Origin: a bacterium
GTDB lineage: Bacteria > Electryoneota > RPQS01 > DYHQ01
DNA length: 41,938 nt
Reading direction: 5' to 3'
Assembly (NCBI GenBank): GCA_030622545.1
Contig: JAUXGA010000017.1
Span: 1-41,938 of the forward strand
Position 1 is the stretch's first letter. Every line of letters begins with the position of its first letter. The position numbers were made by a program, and so were the translations under genes. The notes below the pieces were generated by a model. The model worked only from the letters and a program-made list of their open reading frames with translations, searched no databases and was not told where the DNA came from. Below, in pieces: positions 24,517-33,405 of this stretch.

Positions 24517-24540
24517 ACAATTCTCTTCGCCCGGAAAAAG

Positions 24541-24562
24541 GCAAGGGGCTGAAGCCCCTTGC
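24541..24562 (-). terminator. Second hairpin of a tandem terminator
   Basis: A perfect 10-bp inverted repeat, GCAAGGGGCT with AGCCCCTTGC, followed on the minus strand by TTTTTCC. It lies 16 bp beyond the first terminator hairpin of the kinase operon and upstream of the der promoter. Confidence 0.7.
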
Positions 24563-24577
24563 CAAAACAAAGAAAAA

Positions 24578-24602
24578 CCGCGTGGTAAGCGAACCACGCG
24601 GC
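24578..24602 (-). terminator. Terminator of the two-component operon
   Basis: CCGCGTGGT pairs with ACCACGCGG around a six-base loop; on the minus strand it is followed by TTTTTCTTTGTTTTGG. It lies about 40 bp after the histidine kinase stop codon. Confidence 0.8.
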
Positions 24603-24642
24603 TTGTTGTTTTATAATAATCAGGAAGCTCAGCTTTTGAGCC

Positions 24643-26265
24643 TTAAGATGACGTTGGTTTTTTCACCGGGATGTGCAATGTAAACTTCGTTCCTTTATCG
24701 ACTACGCTGTCCACCTTGAAGGTGACGCTGTAAGGTTCGAGAAGGCGGTGCGCGGTGGAAAGTCCGAGTCCTGTTCCGGTCGGTTCGTTCTCTTTTTCTT
24801 TACCCAAAACAGGTTTCGTCGTAAAGAACGGCGCAAAAATATGATCCAATTTCTCTTCCGGAATTCCACAGCCTGTATCTTCGATTTCGACAGCGATTCC
24901 TTCCCCGTCCCGCGCGGTCGCTATTCGCAGCTTGCGCGAGTCTCTGTCCCACATCGCATCCAAAGCGTTGCGAACGATGTTCATAATAGACTGAGAAAAA
25001 TCGCTGTAGATTCCTCGAACCGTCGGGAGGTCTGTCGCTAATTGGAATTCTTTCTTGACGTTATGTTTGAATTCCAAATCCGCTTCCAAGAATTTCAACT
25101 CTTCCAGCAAAAGTTCGCTGAGGTTCAGCTCCTGTGCCGTCTTATCCTGATCCTGACGACTCTTCCACATCATATTCTGAATAATCTGATGAACTCGCTC
25201 CGTCTGGACCAGAATATCATCCACTTCCGCCATAGTGGAGTATTTCATTTTCATAATCTGAGCGAGACCATAGATGCCCATCAAAGGCGTATTGATATTA
25301 TGCGCGATACCCGAAGCCAATAGCCCGATGGATGCAAGGCGCTGCTCGGAAAGAAATTCTATCTCCATCTGCCGTTGCCGCTCAATCAGAGCAACTTTAT
25401 CGGTGATGTCTTGACAGATAACCTGCAGGATTTTTTGATACTGGAAATCAATCGCGCCGATGGAGAGCTGCACGCGGCGAACTTCTTTGTCAATGCGATG
25501 AAGCTGCACGTAATCCAGATGCCATGCTTCGCGCTTGCCGCTGGCTATGTCACTGAATACTTCGTCGAGTTGTCTTCCGACAAAGCGCTTGATAGGCTGT
25601 CCGATAAGTTTTTCCGTGGGTACGCCGATGAGCCGCGATGCCGCAAGATTGACATCGCGAATCGTCCCGGTGGGGATATCTAAAAGACAAATCGCGTCGA
25701 TAGCATGATGAAAAAGCACCCGGTAGCGTTCTTCGCTCTCGCGAAGCTGACTTGTCCTGTGTTCGACAAGCTGCTCGAGTGCTTGTTGATAAAGTTCGTT
25801 CTCTTTTTCGAGGTGCTGTTTCTCGTCAAAAAGACGATACCGTGCCAGCGCCCGTTCGACAACCGTCAGCAGTTCCGCGCTTTTAAACGGCTTCGAAATA
25901 TAGTCATAGGCTCCAAGGCGGATGGCTTCCCGGGCGGTCTCAATCGTCGGATCCCCGGTGATGATGATGACCTGCGTATTGTTGTGAAGCCCTTGAATGT
26001 AGCTCAGCAGCGCAATCCCGTTCGTGCCCGGAAGATAGATATCCACAATCGCGACCGGGAAAAATCGCTGATTCAGACTTTGGGTTGCGGAATCAAAATC
26101 CAGACTACTCCGGGGTGCGTAGCCTTCGTGCTTGAGCACCTCTGAAATTGACTCGCAAACCGCGGCTTCATCATCAACAATCAGAATTTCTACTGCATCG
26201 CCGGACGGGTGCCCGTGTTCCAAGGTAGATGTATCCGATGAAAACTCCCCTTGCTGCAAGCCCAT
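24643..26265 (-). CDS. Hybrid sensor: REC-PAS-histidine kinase
   Basis: A 540-residue soluble kinase with no membrane segment. A receiver domain comes first (about 26-140; phosphoacceptor Asp75 in VAIVDIYLPG, Lys in ISKPF), then a coiled-coil linker (150-178), a PAS domain (178-295), a HisKA dimerisation domain and a HATPase. The phosphoacceptor is His322 in LASGIAHNINTPLMG, with N rather than E after the His. Kinase boxes are NIVRNALDAMWD, DTGCGIPEE and TGTGLGLSTAHRLLE. The usual end, VDSVVDKGTKFTLHIPV, is complete. Starting with a receiver suggests that it is switched by phosphate from another protein, for which the upstream neighbour is the obvious candidate. AAGGAG six bases before the ATG at 26265 decides the start. 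It is 13 bp downstream of the other gene. Confidence 0.92.
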   Translation of the reverse strand: MGLQQGEFSSDTSTLEHGHPSGDAVEILIVDDEAAVCESISEVLKHEGYAPRSSLDFDSATQSLNQRFFPVAIVDIYLPGTNGIALLSYIQGLHNNTQVIIITGDPTIETAREAIRLGAYDYISKPFKSAELLTVVERALARYRLFDEKQHLEKENELYQQALEQLVEHRTSQLRESEERYRVLFHHAIDAICLLDIPTGTIRDVNLAASRLIGVPTEKLIGQPIKRFVGRQLDEVFSDIASGKREAWHLDYVQLHRIDKEVRRVQLSIGAIDFQYQKILQVICQDITDKVALIERQRQMEIEFLSEQRLASIGLLASGIAHNINTPLMGIYGLAQIMKMKYSTMAEVDDILVQTERVHQIIQNMMWKSRQDQDKTAQELNLSELLLEELKFLEADLEFKHNVKKEFQLATDLPTVRGIYSDFSQSIMNIVRNALDAMWDRDSRKLRIATARDGEGIAVEIEDTGCGIPEEKLDHIFAPFFTTKPVLGKEKENEPTGTGLGLSTAHRLLEPYSVTFKVDSVVDKGTKFTLHIPVKKPTSS

Positions 26266-26278
26266 AGTTTCTCCTTGA

Positions 26279-27409
26279 CTAAAGGGCGGTGGACTCGGCA
26301 TAGGAAACTCCTACGCCCAACGCATTGTCAATCGCCCTTTTTAAATCGGCGATTTTGAAAGGTTTGCTGAGCAAAGCACTGGCCTGCCCCCTGCGCTGAT
26401 CCCCATTACCCGTGTCACCACCGTAACCGGTGATCAGGACGACCGGCACCTGAGGCTTCTCGCGCTTAACCGTTTCCAGAAGCTCCAACCCATTCATTTC
26501 GGGCATATGAATATCCGAAAGTATCAAATCAACAGACTCCCGATGAAAAATATCCAGCGCTTGTTGTCCGTTGAACGCTCCGAAAGTTTCATAACCCAGC
26601 AGCCTCAAAATTCGAGACAGCATGTGCACCATAAATTGCTCATCATCCACCACTAATATGCGTTTCTTTCTCCGTTCGTTCAGTTCATCCACTTCGCTCG
26701 CGCTCTTCATCACCGAGGCATCAACATCAACCATAAAAATCTTCCCAAGCGCATATTCCTTAATCTTTGGATCTGCAATACGCGCCAGCTTTTGAATCAC
26801 TCCCTTGATTTTCGCAACTTCCTGCCGTATGTAGTCCAAAGACTGCAAAACTTCAACATCGGTTGATTTCAACTTGAGCTGCAAGTATTCGGTACTGCTC
26901 AGGATAACATTAAGAGGAGTATTGACCTGATCATTTAGAGCAACAGCCGTCTGGACAATCGCTTTTAGCTTTTCTTCTTCTAATTCGCTCGTCTGTAAAT
27001 CACGCTGCAACTGCACCTTTTCCAAACCACGCCGGACCCGAAGTATCAGCTCCGAATCCTCGCAGGGTTTCATCAAATAGTCGTACGCGCCCAGACGGAG
27101 CGCTTCAATCGCAGACCCAATAGAAGCAAAACCCGTGATCACAATGACCACGGTGTCTGGTTGACACTCCTGAGCTTTCCTTAGTATGACCAATCCATGG
27201 ACATCCCGCATGACCAAATCGGTCAAAACAAGATCAAACGTGGCCGTTTCAAGAAGCCGGAGCGCTTCCTGTCCATTGTCGATAGATACAACATCGAATC
27301 CTTCCCGCTCAAGGATTTCTTCAAATCCACGCAGTACCAAATGGTCATCGTCTACCAGTAAAATTCTCACGCGCTCTTCCATCATCACACTTTCTTCCTC
27401 TTTATTCAT
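26279..27409 (-). CDS. Double-receiver regulator REC - degenerate HisKA - REC
   Basis: A 376-residue protein with receiver domains at both ends. REC1 is about 14-130 (Asp64 in LVLTDLVM, Lys in LMKPC). REC2 is about 249-365 (Asp299 in LILSDIHMPEMNG, Lys in LSKPF). Between them, residues 145-215 look like a HisKA four-helix dimerisation domain, but the H-box reads ALNDQVNTPLNVI: the phospho-His is replaced by Asp160. No ATPase domain follows and no DNA-binding or output domain is present. So it is probably a phosphate relay or scaffold that pairs with kinases through the HisKA-like dimer. Its partner is presumably the REC-PAS kinase encoded 13 bp downstream in the same operon, whose own box (AHNINTPL) shares the unusual NTPL end. 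Confidence 0.88.
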   Translation of the reverse strand: MNKEEESVMMEERVRILLVDDDHLVLRGFEEILEREGFDVVSIDNGQEALRLLETATFDLVLTDLVMRDVHGLVILRKAQECQPDTVVIVITGFASIGSAIEALRLGAYDYLMKPCEDSELILRVRRGLEKVQLQRDLQTSELEEEKLKAIVQTAVALNDQVNTPLNVILSSTEYLQLKLKSTDVEVLQSLDYIRQEVAKIKGVIQKLARIADPKIKEYALGKIFMVDVDASVMKSASEVDELNERRKKRILVVDDEQFMVHMLSRILRLLGYETFGAFNGQQALDIFHRESVDLILSDIHMPEMNGLELLETVKREKPQVPVVLITGYGGDTGNGDQRRGQASALLSKPFKIADLKRAIDNALGVGVSYAESTAL

Positions 27410-27528
27410 ATCTTCTCTCTCAATGGCATTCTGGCTGTTGCCCTCCTTTGGAACCCCGAACTCTTGTCCGTCCGCTATTTCTCTTCCTAAATTCCTTCAA
27501 AAGAATTATCATCAAACAAAAGCTTTTT

Positions 27529-27557
27529 AAGTTAGCCCTTTTCCTTCTGAATTTCAA
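27529..27557 (-). promoter_or_regulatory. Candidate promoter of the two-component operon
   Basis: On the minus strand TTGAAA (27557-27552), 17 bp, TAACTT (27534-27529), about 120 bp before the start codon. The -35 element is good and the -10 element weak. Confidence 0.35.
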
Positions 27558-27750
27558 GCCTTCGGATTAAAATATTTCAACAACTTTCTAAGAAACTATA
27601 CTTATTACACCGCTTCTAAGAGCCATACATAGTTGCCAATAAAGAGTGCAAACCTTGCCAGTGTTCCCTGAAGTTCCTCGAAATAAGTCCACAACGAGCA
27701 TGGCATTTTCCCGACCGTTAGAGGCAACCCCTTCGAGGGAGAGCTGATAC
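27558..27750. other. Gap with no recognised gene between the regulator and peptidase genes
   Basis: I see no convincing coding sequence, RNA gene or repeat in these 190 bp. The short open frames on the minus strand lack ribosome sites and run into the repeat at 27751. Confidence 0.5.
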
Positions 27751-27822
27751 CTCGCCGAGCCGGGTTCAGCGCAGGTTCCCGCAGGCCAACCGACAAGCTG
27801 TCGCGCGTAACCCGGCCGGAAT
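27751..27822 (+). repeat. 72-bp intergenic inverted-end repeat, second copy
   Basis: Same ends as 18805-18878: GCCGAGCCGGGTTCAGCGC at the left, CGCGCGTAACCCGGCCGGAA at the right. The middle about 28 bp is different. The ends are inverted copies of each other, so the element would fold into a long hairpin with a variable loop. Confidence 0.75.
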
Positions 27823-27862
27823 TTCTCGTGGTGTTCGCACCCCAAACGCACGGCAGTGCACC

Positions 27863-27895
27863 AAAAAAAAGAGACTCACCGCCGTGAGCCTCTTT
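27863..27895 (-). terminator. Terminator of the C25 peptidase gene
   Basis: AAAGAGACTCAC pairs with GTGAGCCTCTTT with one mismatch around CGCC; a run of eight T follows on the minus strand. It lies about 35 bp beyond the peptidase stop codon. Confidence 0.75.
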
Positions 27896-27929
27896 GAAAA
27901 TTCACACAAACTAAATCGCGTAAGAAATC

Positions 27930-30900
27930 CTATTTAAGCAAGAGCATCTTCCGCGTTTGTCGCGCTGTTCCGGCTTCAAGTCGCGCAAAATAAATGCCGG
28001 ACGCAAGTCTTTCCGGTTTCCAGTAAACATCGAATACTCCGGCACTGCGTTCTTCATCTAAAAGCAAGGCAACTTGACGCCCCAAAATATCATAGACAGC
28101 TATGCGTACTCTATCGCGCGAAGGCAGACTGAAGCGGATTTTCGTTTCGCCGTTAAACGGATTCGGCCAATTCTGTTCCAATGTTACCTCGCCGGGAACC
28201 ACAACAACACGCTCCTCTTCCACACTGGAAATCACATCATCCAGAACGATGACGTCATCCAGATAGAATCCCTCATCATTGACCGATGCATCCGAAAAAA
28301 ACGTAAACCGCAGACGCGTACTCGAAAATGCTGGGAAGCCTTCTAATGGAATCGTCATCTGAATCCATTCGTCTTGATGGCCGGTCAGTGTATCGACAGG
28401 CATCCAGTTGCCCATACTCACTTGAATATCAATACGGCAGTTATCACGGCCTTCCTGCATATGATAACGCGTCTTGAATTGCAGCGTTCCGTCACCATCG
28501 AAAGGAAACGCTGTGGAGAAAAGGCTGCCATCCGACAGCTCAGGATACGTTGGATATTCCCCGAAATAGAAGGCGTGAGTCGGAGATGCGGAATGTCGCG
28601 TCTGCAAATGCCAGTAGTCTTGGCGACCGTAATGCCCCCAGTTGTTGGTCATCGGATTTTCGAAGTCATTAAAGAAATAGGCATTGCCCAATATCAAGTA
28701 AATATCTCCCTCGCCGGTCGCGTCATCATCGCCATAAAGGGTAACACGCATATGCGCCGTCGCGGGAACGTCCGCGGTCTCGCTGACGGATACGACAAAC
28801 GGATCCTGACTGGCAACCTCCGCGTGACCGGAAACCGTTCCAATCACGATTTCATCATCCAAAACCGTTACGTTAGGGTCCATGCTTTCGATAAAAGCGT
28901 GAACATTCGTCGCGGTTCCCAAGCCTTCATTAGCGACGCGAAGGTACAACTCTCCGATCTCTCCCGCCAAGAGGAAGCCGTCGCCGTCGCCTCCCGGAGG
29001 CGGATCCATAATTTCAAATTCCACTGGATAAAGCTCCGGTTCGGCGACCACATAAGTTTCCTCAAGCTCCCAGGCCGTTCCATACTGATCCTCGACCACA
29101 AACCGAAGCACAATCTCATCGCCATCTTCAGCAGAACTCCACACGCGAACGACGGCGGGATCGCTGGCATACATATCTTCACCAATAGGGACGTCTCCGA
29201 AATCCGCTTGAGAATCCTCCATCGTTGCGGGGCCGCTGACGCGCTGAACCATTGCAGAAACTCCAAAAGCGGGACTACCGCCTGAATTGGACACACCCGG
29301 AGTGAGTTCGATTCGTTCGCTGGCGTTGAATTCCGAGTTGCCGTTGCCCTGACTCTGTCCGCTGTTATCGTCATCAATCTGCACGTCAAGCATCGTCAGC
29401 TCCGGCCCGACAACTTGCAATGTCGGCAGCATCACGCACGGCTGAAGATCACCATCTGATGTCAAAAGAAAACCGACCCCTCGTCCGTTCGGGCAGGTAG
29501 GTGAAATCTGCAGCCGCAGCGGCGGCGTGGTTGTAATCGTTTCTCCCGGATGGATGGAAGGAATCGTTACCGCACTATCGAGCAGCGTCACATACGAATC
29601 ATCTTCACTCAAAATTCCTATAACCGCAGGTGAATTCACCAAGCCAAGATTTTGCAGTTGAAGCGTCAGTTCGATGGTTTCACCGTTTTGTGCAATGCCA
29701 TCTCCATTGCCGCTGCTGCCTCCCTGAGTATCATCATCGATTTCAAAACTGACCCACTGCACATAAGCCTGTTCACCACTGCGGCCTGTCGTAAAGAGAA
29801 TCGCTTTATTAGCGCGCATCATTCCCGTGCCGGGTGCTCGGATGCTGGCATGTGTAATCTGACAAGCTGTGGTTAAATCCGGTTTCTGAATTCCGACCGT
29901 CGCGAAGTTCTCATAGGTATCGGAATTGCTGAGCGCTTCATATTGAAAAAGGATTTCTCCGTCTCCGGTCGCGGTCGGCCAGCAAGCAGGATCATAAAGA
30001 ATCACCTGAAACGTCTGTTCTTCGCTGCGATGAAGCAATGTCAGGTTGTTCCATTCGATAATAAAACGGTGTCCCACGTCATCATGCCAGGTACAGATTC
30101 GGCCATGCGACTCCGTTACTAAATCATCCCAGAAAGGAGCGATTAAAGTCAACGGCGATAGTGGCGCGGGTAAAGCGTAATTGCGAAAATCTGTCCGGTT
30201 AGTATTCCCCATCGCAATCCAGCCGTTCGTGCAAATCGTGACTTGTGTGTAGGTTTGGCCGTAGTACTTAAACGGGAACGGCAAATCAACCGTTCGCGAT
30301 TTATCATCGCCCTCCGCATCATCTGTCAAACCCCAAATCACCGAACCGGGCCCTCCATCATTCGGATTGATTTCAACCCACGATAGAGCAGGAGCTTCGC
30401 GGTAGCCAATGTCCGTGTCTTCATACGCGCGGTAGCCATAAGCATCCTTCGGTGTCGGGTCGTCGCTGGTCAATTCGCCGATGGACACAGAGAACGGCAC
30501 ATGAATCTCATCATCGTTCACCTGCAGTACAAGCAGCAAGTCCGCCACATCGCCGGGAATCAAATCGCTCGAAACAGTAAGCTGAAAACCATCATCCGTG
30601 CAATAAGAAGAATCTCCCGGTAAGATTTCAGCGAAGGTTGCCGTGCTGTCAATGACATCCACTCCGCTTGTCAAAGCTCGCAGTGTTACGCTGACCAGCG
30701 GCAGAGAAGCACGTCCCATGTTTCCCAGACTGAAATCAACAATGGCTGTCTCGCCGGGATTCGCAAACCGGTATTCCCCGCCAATAAGCGTAGATTGAAT
30801 CCATAGAACAGGGCTCATCACATCCACATCCTGAACCCAGGAAACATCACTGGGTTCAATGCGCCACTCGAGATGTAACAGCGCTCCATCCGACGTCGCT

Positions 30901-33107
30901 TCAAGAATTTTAAAACGCACATATCCCGGCAGCGCATCCGCGCCGGACGCAAGCGACGGCACGGTCAGAACGCTGTCGAGAATCGTAACGGAAACCTGAG
31001 ACGTTTGCAGAATAAGCTCTCCTCCTCCATAAGCCGCGCCGCCAAAATTATACAGGTGCGGCTGCAGAGCAATTATTTCTCCCGGATTGGCAAATTCATC
31101 GCCGTTGCCTGAGCTTCCGTTGGAGCCGTCATCAACGAAATCCGTCACCGTCGCGCCGACGAAACTCTCCGCGGATGACAATAGAACCACCGTCTCGATA
31201 ATCGGCTCATAGAGAGGCTTCGTAATCGTAACCGTCACATCACTCGCATCTGATTGCGGAAGAGGAAGGCTGAGGCGACCATCCGTATCGGCAACTCCCC
31301 GACTGAAAACTTCATCACCCACCGACACCGTCGCCCATGTCTCTGCAAGCGGTTCCTCTTCGCTCATCGTGATGATTTCAAGAGCCGGCTGGCCGAGCGC
31401 AACTTCCGCGTCGAAATCCGCACTCAACTCACGCGGCGCGCCAACAAAGTAGGTGAGACCCGGATCGCCGAGAATGTTGTAAGTATGAAAGTAAAAATGA
31501 ACGGAATTAAAAGACTCTCCCGGTGCAAGATTATTCGGGAACTGCCGCATGACTTCCATTTTGCCGCGCAACTGTGCCGCACCGAATGTATTGATACCTT
31601 CGTATAGAATTCCCAAGTACATTCCCGCATCCAGCGTGTTGTTCCACCGCGTCTTCGTATCATGTTCCGACGGGCCGCAAAAAGCGACAGCGCCTTTAGG
31701 ATTGTTGGGTGTGCCTTCACGGATCCATGCTTCACCAAAACATGGATCAGTATAGGATACAAAATCGCCGCCGCCGCAAACGATACCGGTTACAATAGGC
31801 AGCTTCCAGCCATTGCTAAGGTTCTGGACGTCTTCTACTTCGAAACTTGGCGGCCACCAGCCCGATGGCGAACCGAAACCGCGATAATTGACAAAGCTGA
31901 CGCCATTATTAATTCTCTGGCTAATCTGACCGGGGCTACCGCCCGGATAGCGAACCGTGTCAACAACTGTATATCCATGATCCAGCAGACGGTCGCGAAT
32001 CCACAGCTTCGTTTCCCAGGCGGAAGTCAAATTCGGGTAGTAGCGATACGCTCCAATCATCAAAGCACGTGTCCGCCAAGCACCGTCAGGTTCGTAAGGT
32101 GTCTTCTCATAATAAACGGTCTTGGCAACCACCGTGCGAAGTTCCGTTTCTGTATCGACGGACAACCTACCTATAAGAACATCGGGCAAATAATCTTCAC
32201 CGTCTATCATCGTATAGGGATGGTCCGTACACATCAGAGGTGTATAGGTTGCACTAACCATAAACGTCGGAATCGCATAGCTGCCATTATTATCACCAAC
32301 CAACACGACAAAAACCGGCGGTTCATCCCATGTGTCGTAGGCGTTTTGAATATAATCACGGATATCCTCTTTAGTCGTGCCGCCAATATCATCTGTGGAA
32401 ACAACCGTCACCGTATGACCGCGCTGGCGTTTCCAGTCGGCAAAATCCTGCAGCGCATCCACACTCGAACCGGCTTTATGGATAACAAGGTACGGCTCAG
32501 GATGGCGTTCCGGCACAGGCGGCAATTCATCCAAATTCCCCGCGACAGACGCGATGACATCCATAAACGTCGGTGATAAATTACGCGTAGATGCCGCACT
32601 GCCAGAGCGCGTATAAGTCATCTGCACACGGTAATCCGTACAGATGCGCACGTTCTGTCCATCTTCCGATGGCTGCAGAGCGTTGAAGCTGAATGTCGAA
32701 AGGGGGATTCCGCGCATCATCGCAACTTGCCCGGCCGTGCCGAGTGGCAACGGTTCATCCCGGACAACCTGCCTGAGCGAATCGCTGATTTCTCCCGGCG
32801 CGGCTTCCCGCCAAGCGTAAGGAATCACATCAACCGTCACCGCTTCGGTTCCGGCAGGCAAAACCCACAACAGCCCCGCCGAAAACGGGCGAGCCTGAGT
32901 ATCCGCGCGGGGATCAAGCGGCGCATCGAGCGCAGGCAGCTCTTCCCGAACAGCGAATTCCGCTCCGGAGCTGGAGCTGTAAACTTCAGAAATAGAAAGC
33001 TGTTTTGAGGCAACAGGTGTTTCGTCGCTCATAACCGTCGCATATAGAGGCAAAATTCCTGAACCAATCATACATAAAGCAATAATAAATCGTAAAGAGT
33101 TCAACAT
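27930..33107 (-). CDS. Giant secreted C25 (gingipain-type) peptidase with T9SS sorting domain
   Basis: A 1,725-residue exported protein. A signal peptide (to about 24) and a pro-region (25-200) precede a C25 caspase-fold domain (about 205-560; landmarks YLVIHKAGSS, VVLVGDNNGSYAIPT, LPDVLIGRLSV, VNYRGFGSPSGWW, GIVCGGGDF, CFGEAWIREG). The catalytic Cys region is kept (about Cys444), but the His expected in the family's G-H-G position is Phe411. Behind it come at least four Ig-like modules, each opening with a G-x-G-N-G-D/E stretch and N-x-GE, a possible Ca site, and a lectin-like region with WGHYGRQDYWHLQT. The last 85 residues (LEQNWPNPFNGETKIRFSLP ... GIYFARLEAG ... KMLLLK) are a type A FlgD-like sorting domain that sends cargo out through type IX secretion. 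AAAGGA seven bases before the ATG at 33107 decides the start. Confidence 0.92.
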   Translation of the reverse strand: MLNSLRFIIALCMIGSGILPLYATVMSDETPVASKQLSISEVYSSSSGAEFAVREELPALDAPLDPRADTQARPFSAGLLWVLPAGTEAVTVDVIPYAWREAAPGEISDSLRQVVRDEPLPLGTAGQVAMMRGIPLSTFSFNALQPSEDGQNVRICTDYRVQMTYTRSGSAASTRNLSPTFMDVIASVAGNLDELPPVPERHPEPYLVIHKAGSSVDALQDFADWKRQRGHTVTVVSTDDIGGTTKEDIRDYIQNAYDTWDEPPVFVVLVGDNNGSYAIPTFMVSATYTPLMCTDHPYTMIDGEDYLPDVLIGRLSVDTETELRTVVAKTVYYEKTPYEPDGAWRTRALMIGAYRYYPNLTSAWETKLWIRDRLLDHGYTVVDTVRYPGGSPGQISQRINNGVSFVNYRGFGSPSGWWPPSFEVEDVQNLSNGWKLPIVTGIVCGGGDFVSYTDPCFGEAWIREGTPNNPKGAVAFCGPSEHDTKTRWNNTLDAGMYLGILYEGINTFGAAQLRGKMEVMRQFPNNLAPGESFNSVHFYFHTYNILGDPGLTYFVGAPRELSADFDAEVALGQPALEIITMSEEEPLAETWATVSVGDEVFSRGVADTDGRLSLPLPQSDASDVTVTITKPLYEPIIETVVLLSSAESFVGATVTDFVDDGSNGSSGNGDEFANPGEIIALQPHLYNFGGAAYGGGELILQTSQVSVTILDSVLTVPSLASGADALPGYVRFKILEATSDGALLHLEWRIEPSDVSWVQDVDVMSPVLWIQSTLIGGEYRFANPGETAIVDFSLGNMGRASLPLVSVTLRALTSGVDVIDSTATFAEILPGDSSYCTDDGFQLTVSSDLIPGDVADLLLVLQVNDDEIHVPFSVSIGELTSDDPTPKDAYGYRAYEDTDIGYREAPALSWVEINPNDGGPGSVIWGLTDDAEGDDKSRTVDLPFPFKYYGQTYTQVTICTNGWIAMGNTNRTDFRNYALPAPLSPLTLIAPFWDDLVTESHGRICTWHDDVGHRFIIEWNNLTLLHRSEEQTFQVILYDPACWPTATGDGEILFQYEALSNSDTYENFATVGIQKPDLTTACQITHASIRAPGTGMMRANKAILFTTGRSGEQAYVQWVSFEIDDDTQGGSSGNGDGIAQNGETIELTLQLQNLGLVNSPAVIGILSEDDSYVTLLDSAVTIPSIHPGETITTTPPLRLQISPTCPNGRGVGFLLTSDGDLQPCVMLPTLQVVGPELTMLDVQIDDDNSGQSQGNGNSEFNASERIELTPGVSNSGGSPAFGVSAMVQRVSGPATMEDSQADFGDVPIGEDMYASDPAVVRVWSSAEDGDEIVLRFVVEDQYGTAWELEETYVVAEPELYPVEFEIMDPPPGGDGDGFLLAGEIGELYLRVANEGLGTATNVHAFIESMDPNVTVLDDEIVIGTVSGHAEVASQDPFVVSVSETADVPATAHMRVTLYGDDDATGEGDIYLILGNAYFFNDFENPMTNNWGHYGRQDYWHLQTRHSASPTHAFYFGEYPTYPELSDGSLFSTAFPFDGDGTLQFKTRYHMQEGRDNCRIDIQVSMGNWMPVDTLTGHQDEWIQMTIPLEGFPAFSSTRLRFTFFSDASVNDEGFYLDDVIVLDDVISSVEEERVVVVPGEVTLEQNWPNPFNGETKIRFSLPSRDRVRIAVYDILGRQVALLLDEERSAGVFDVYWKPERLASGIYFARLEAGTARQTRKMLLLK

Positions 33108-33204
33108 CACATAGTCCTTTTGAGTATCTCGCAGTCCATATTTTTTTGGTGGTTTGTCTCGCAGTTCTTGTGAAGGATTACAATGGAGATTCTGCTGATT
33201 CTAC

Positions 33205-33300
33205 TACCCGCGACCTCTGGTCGCGGATGAACTTTCACTCGCCGAGCCGGATCGCCTGATACGGTCGTAATTCCCGCCGTGGTGGGTGTCACCCGCCCGA
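33205..33300 (+). repeat. Intergenic hairpin repeats upstream of the C25 gene
   Basis: A perfect hairpin, CGCGACC with loop TCT and GGTCGCG (33210-33226), then an element that starts CTCGCCGAGCCGG at 33239, like those at 18805 and 27751, and ends in GGGTG and CACCC at about 33284-33295. This occupies the leader region of the C25 gene. Confidence 0.6.
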
Positions 33301-33405
33301 AACACAGGAAACCCAACTTTCAATGGGTCATTTTTATTCAAAAAGCCGATACTTTTTCTTATTCTAAACCCTGTTAATGAGCAAAAAACACGCCTTACTT
33401 ACCTG

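Noticed and set aside
27588-27851. Short minus-strand frames in the gap before the two-component operon.
   Set aside because: They include the 72-bp repeat, have no ribosome sites and no recognisable protein features.
28374-29285. Long antisense frames (up to about 300 codons) inside the C25 peptidase gene, also at 31662-32576.
   Set aside because: They mirror the third-position bias of the real gene, contain no domain signals and have no ribosome sites.
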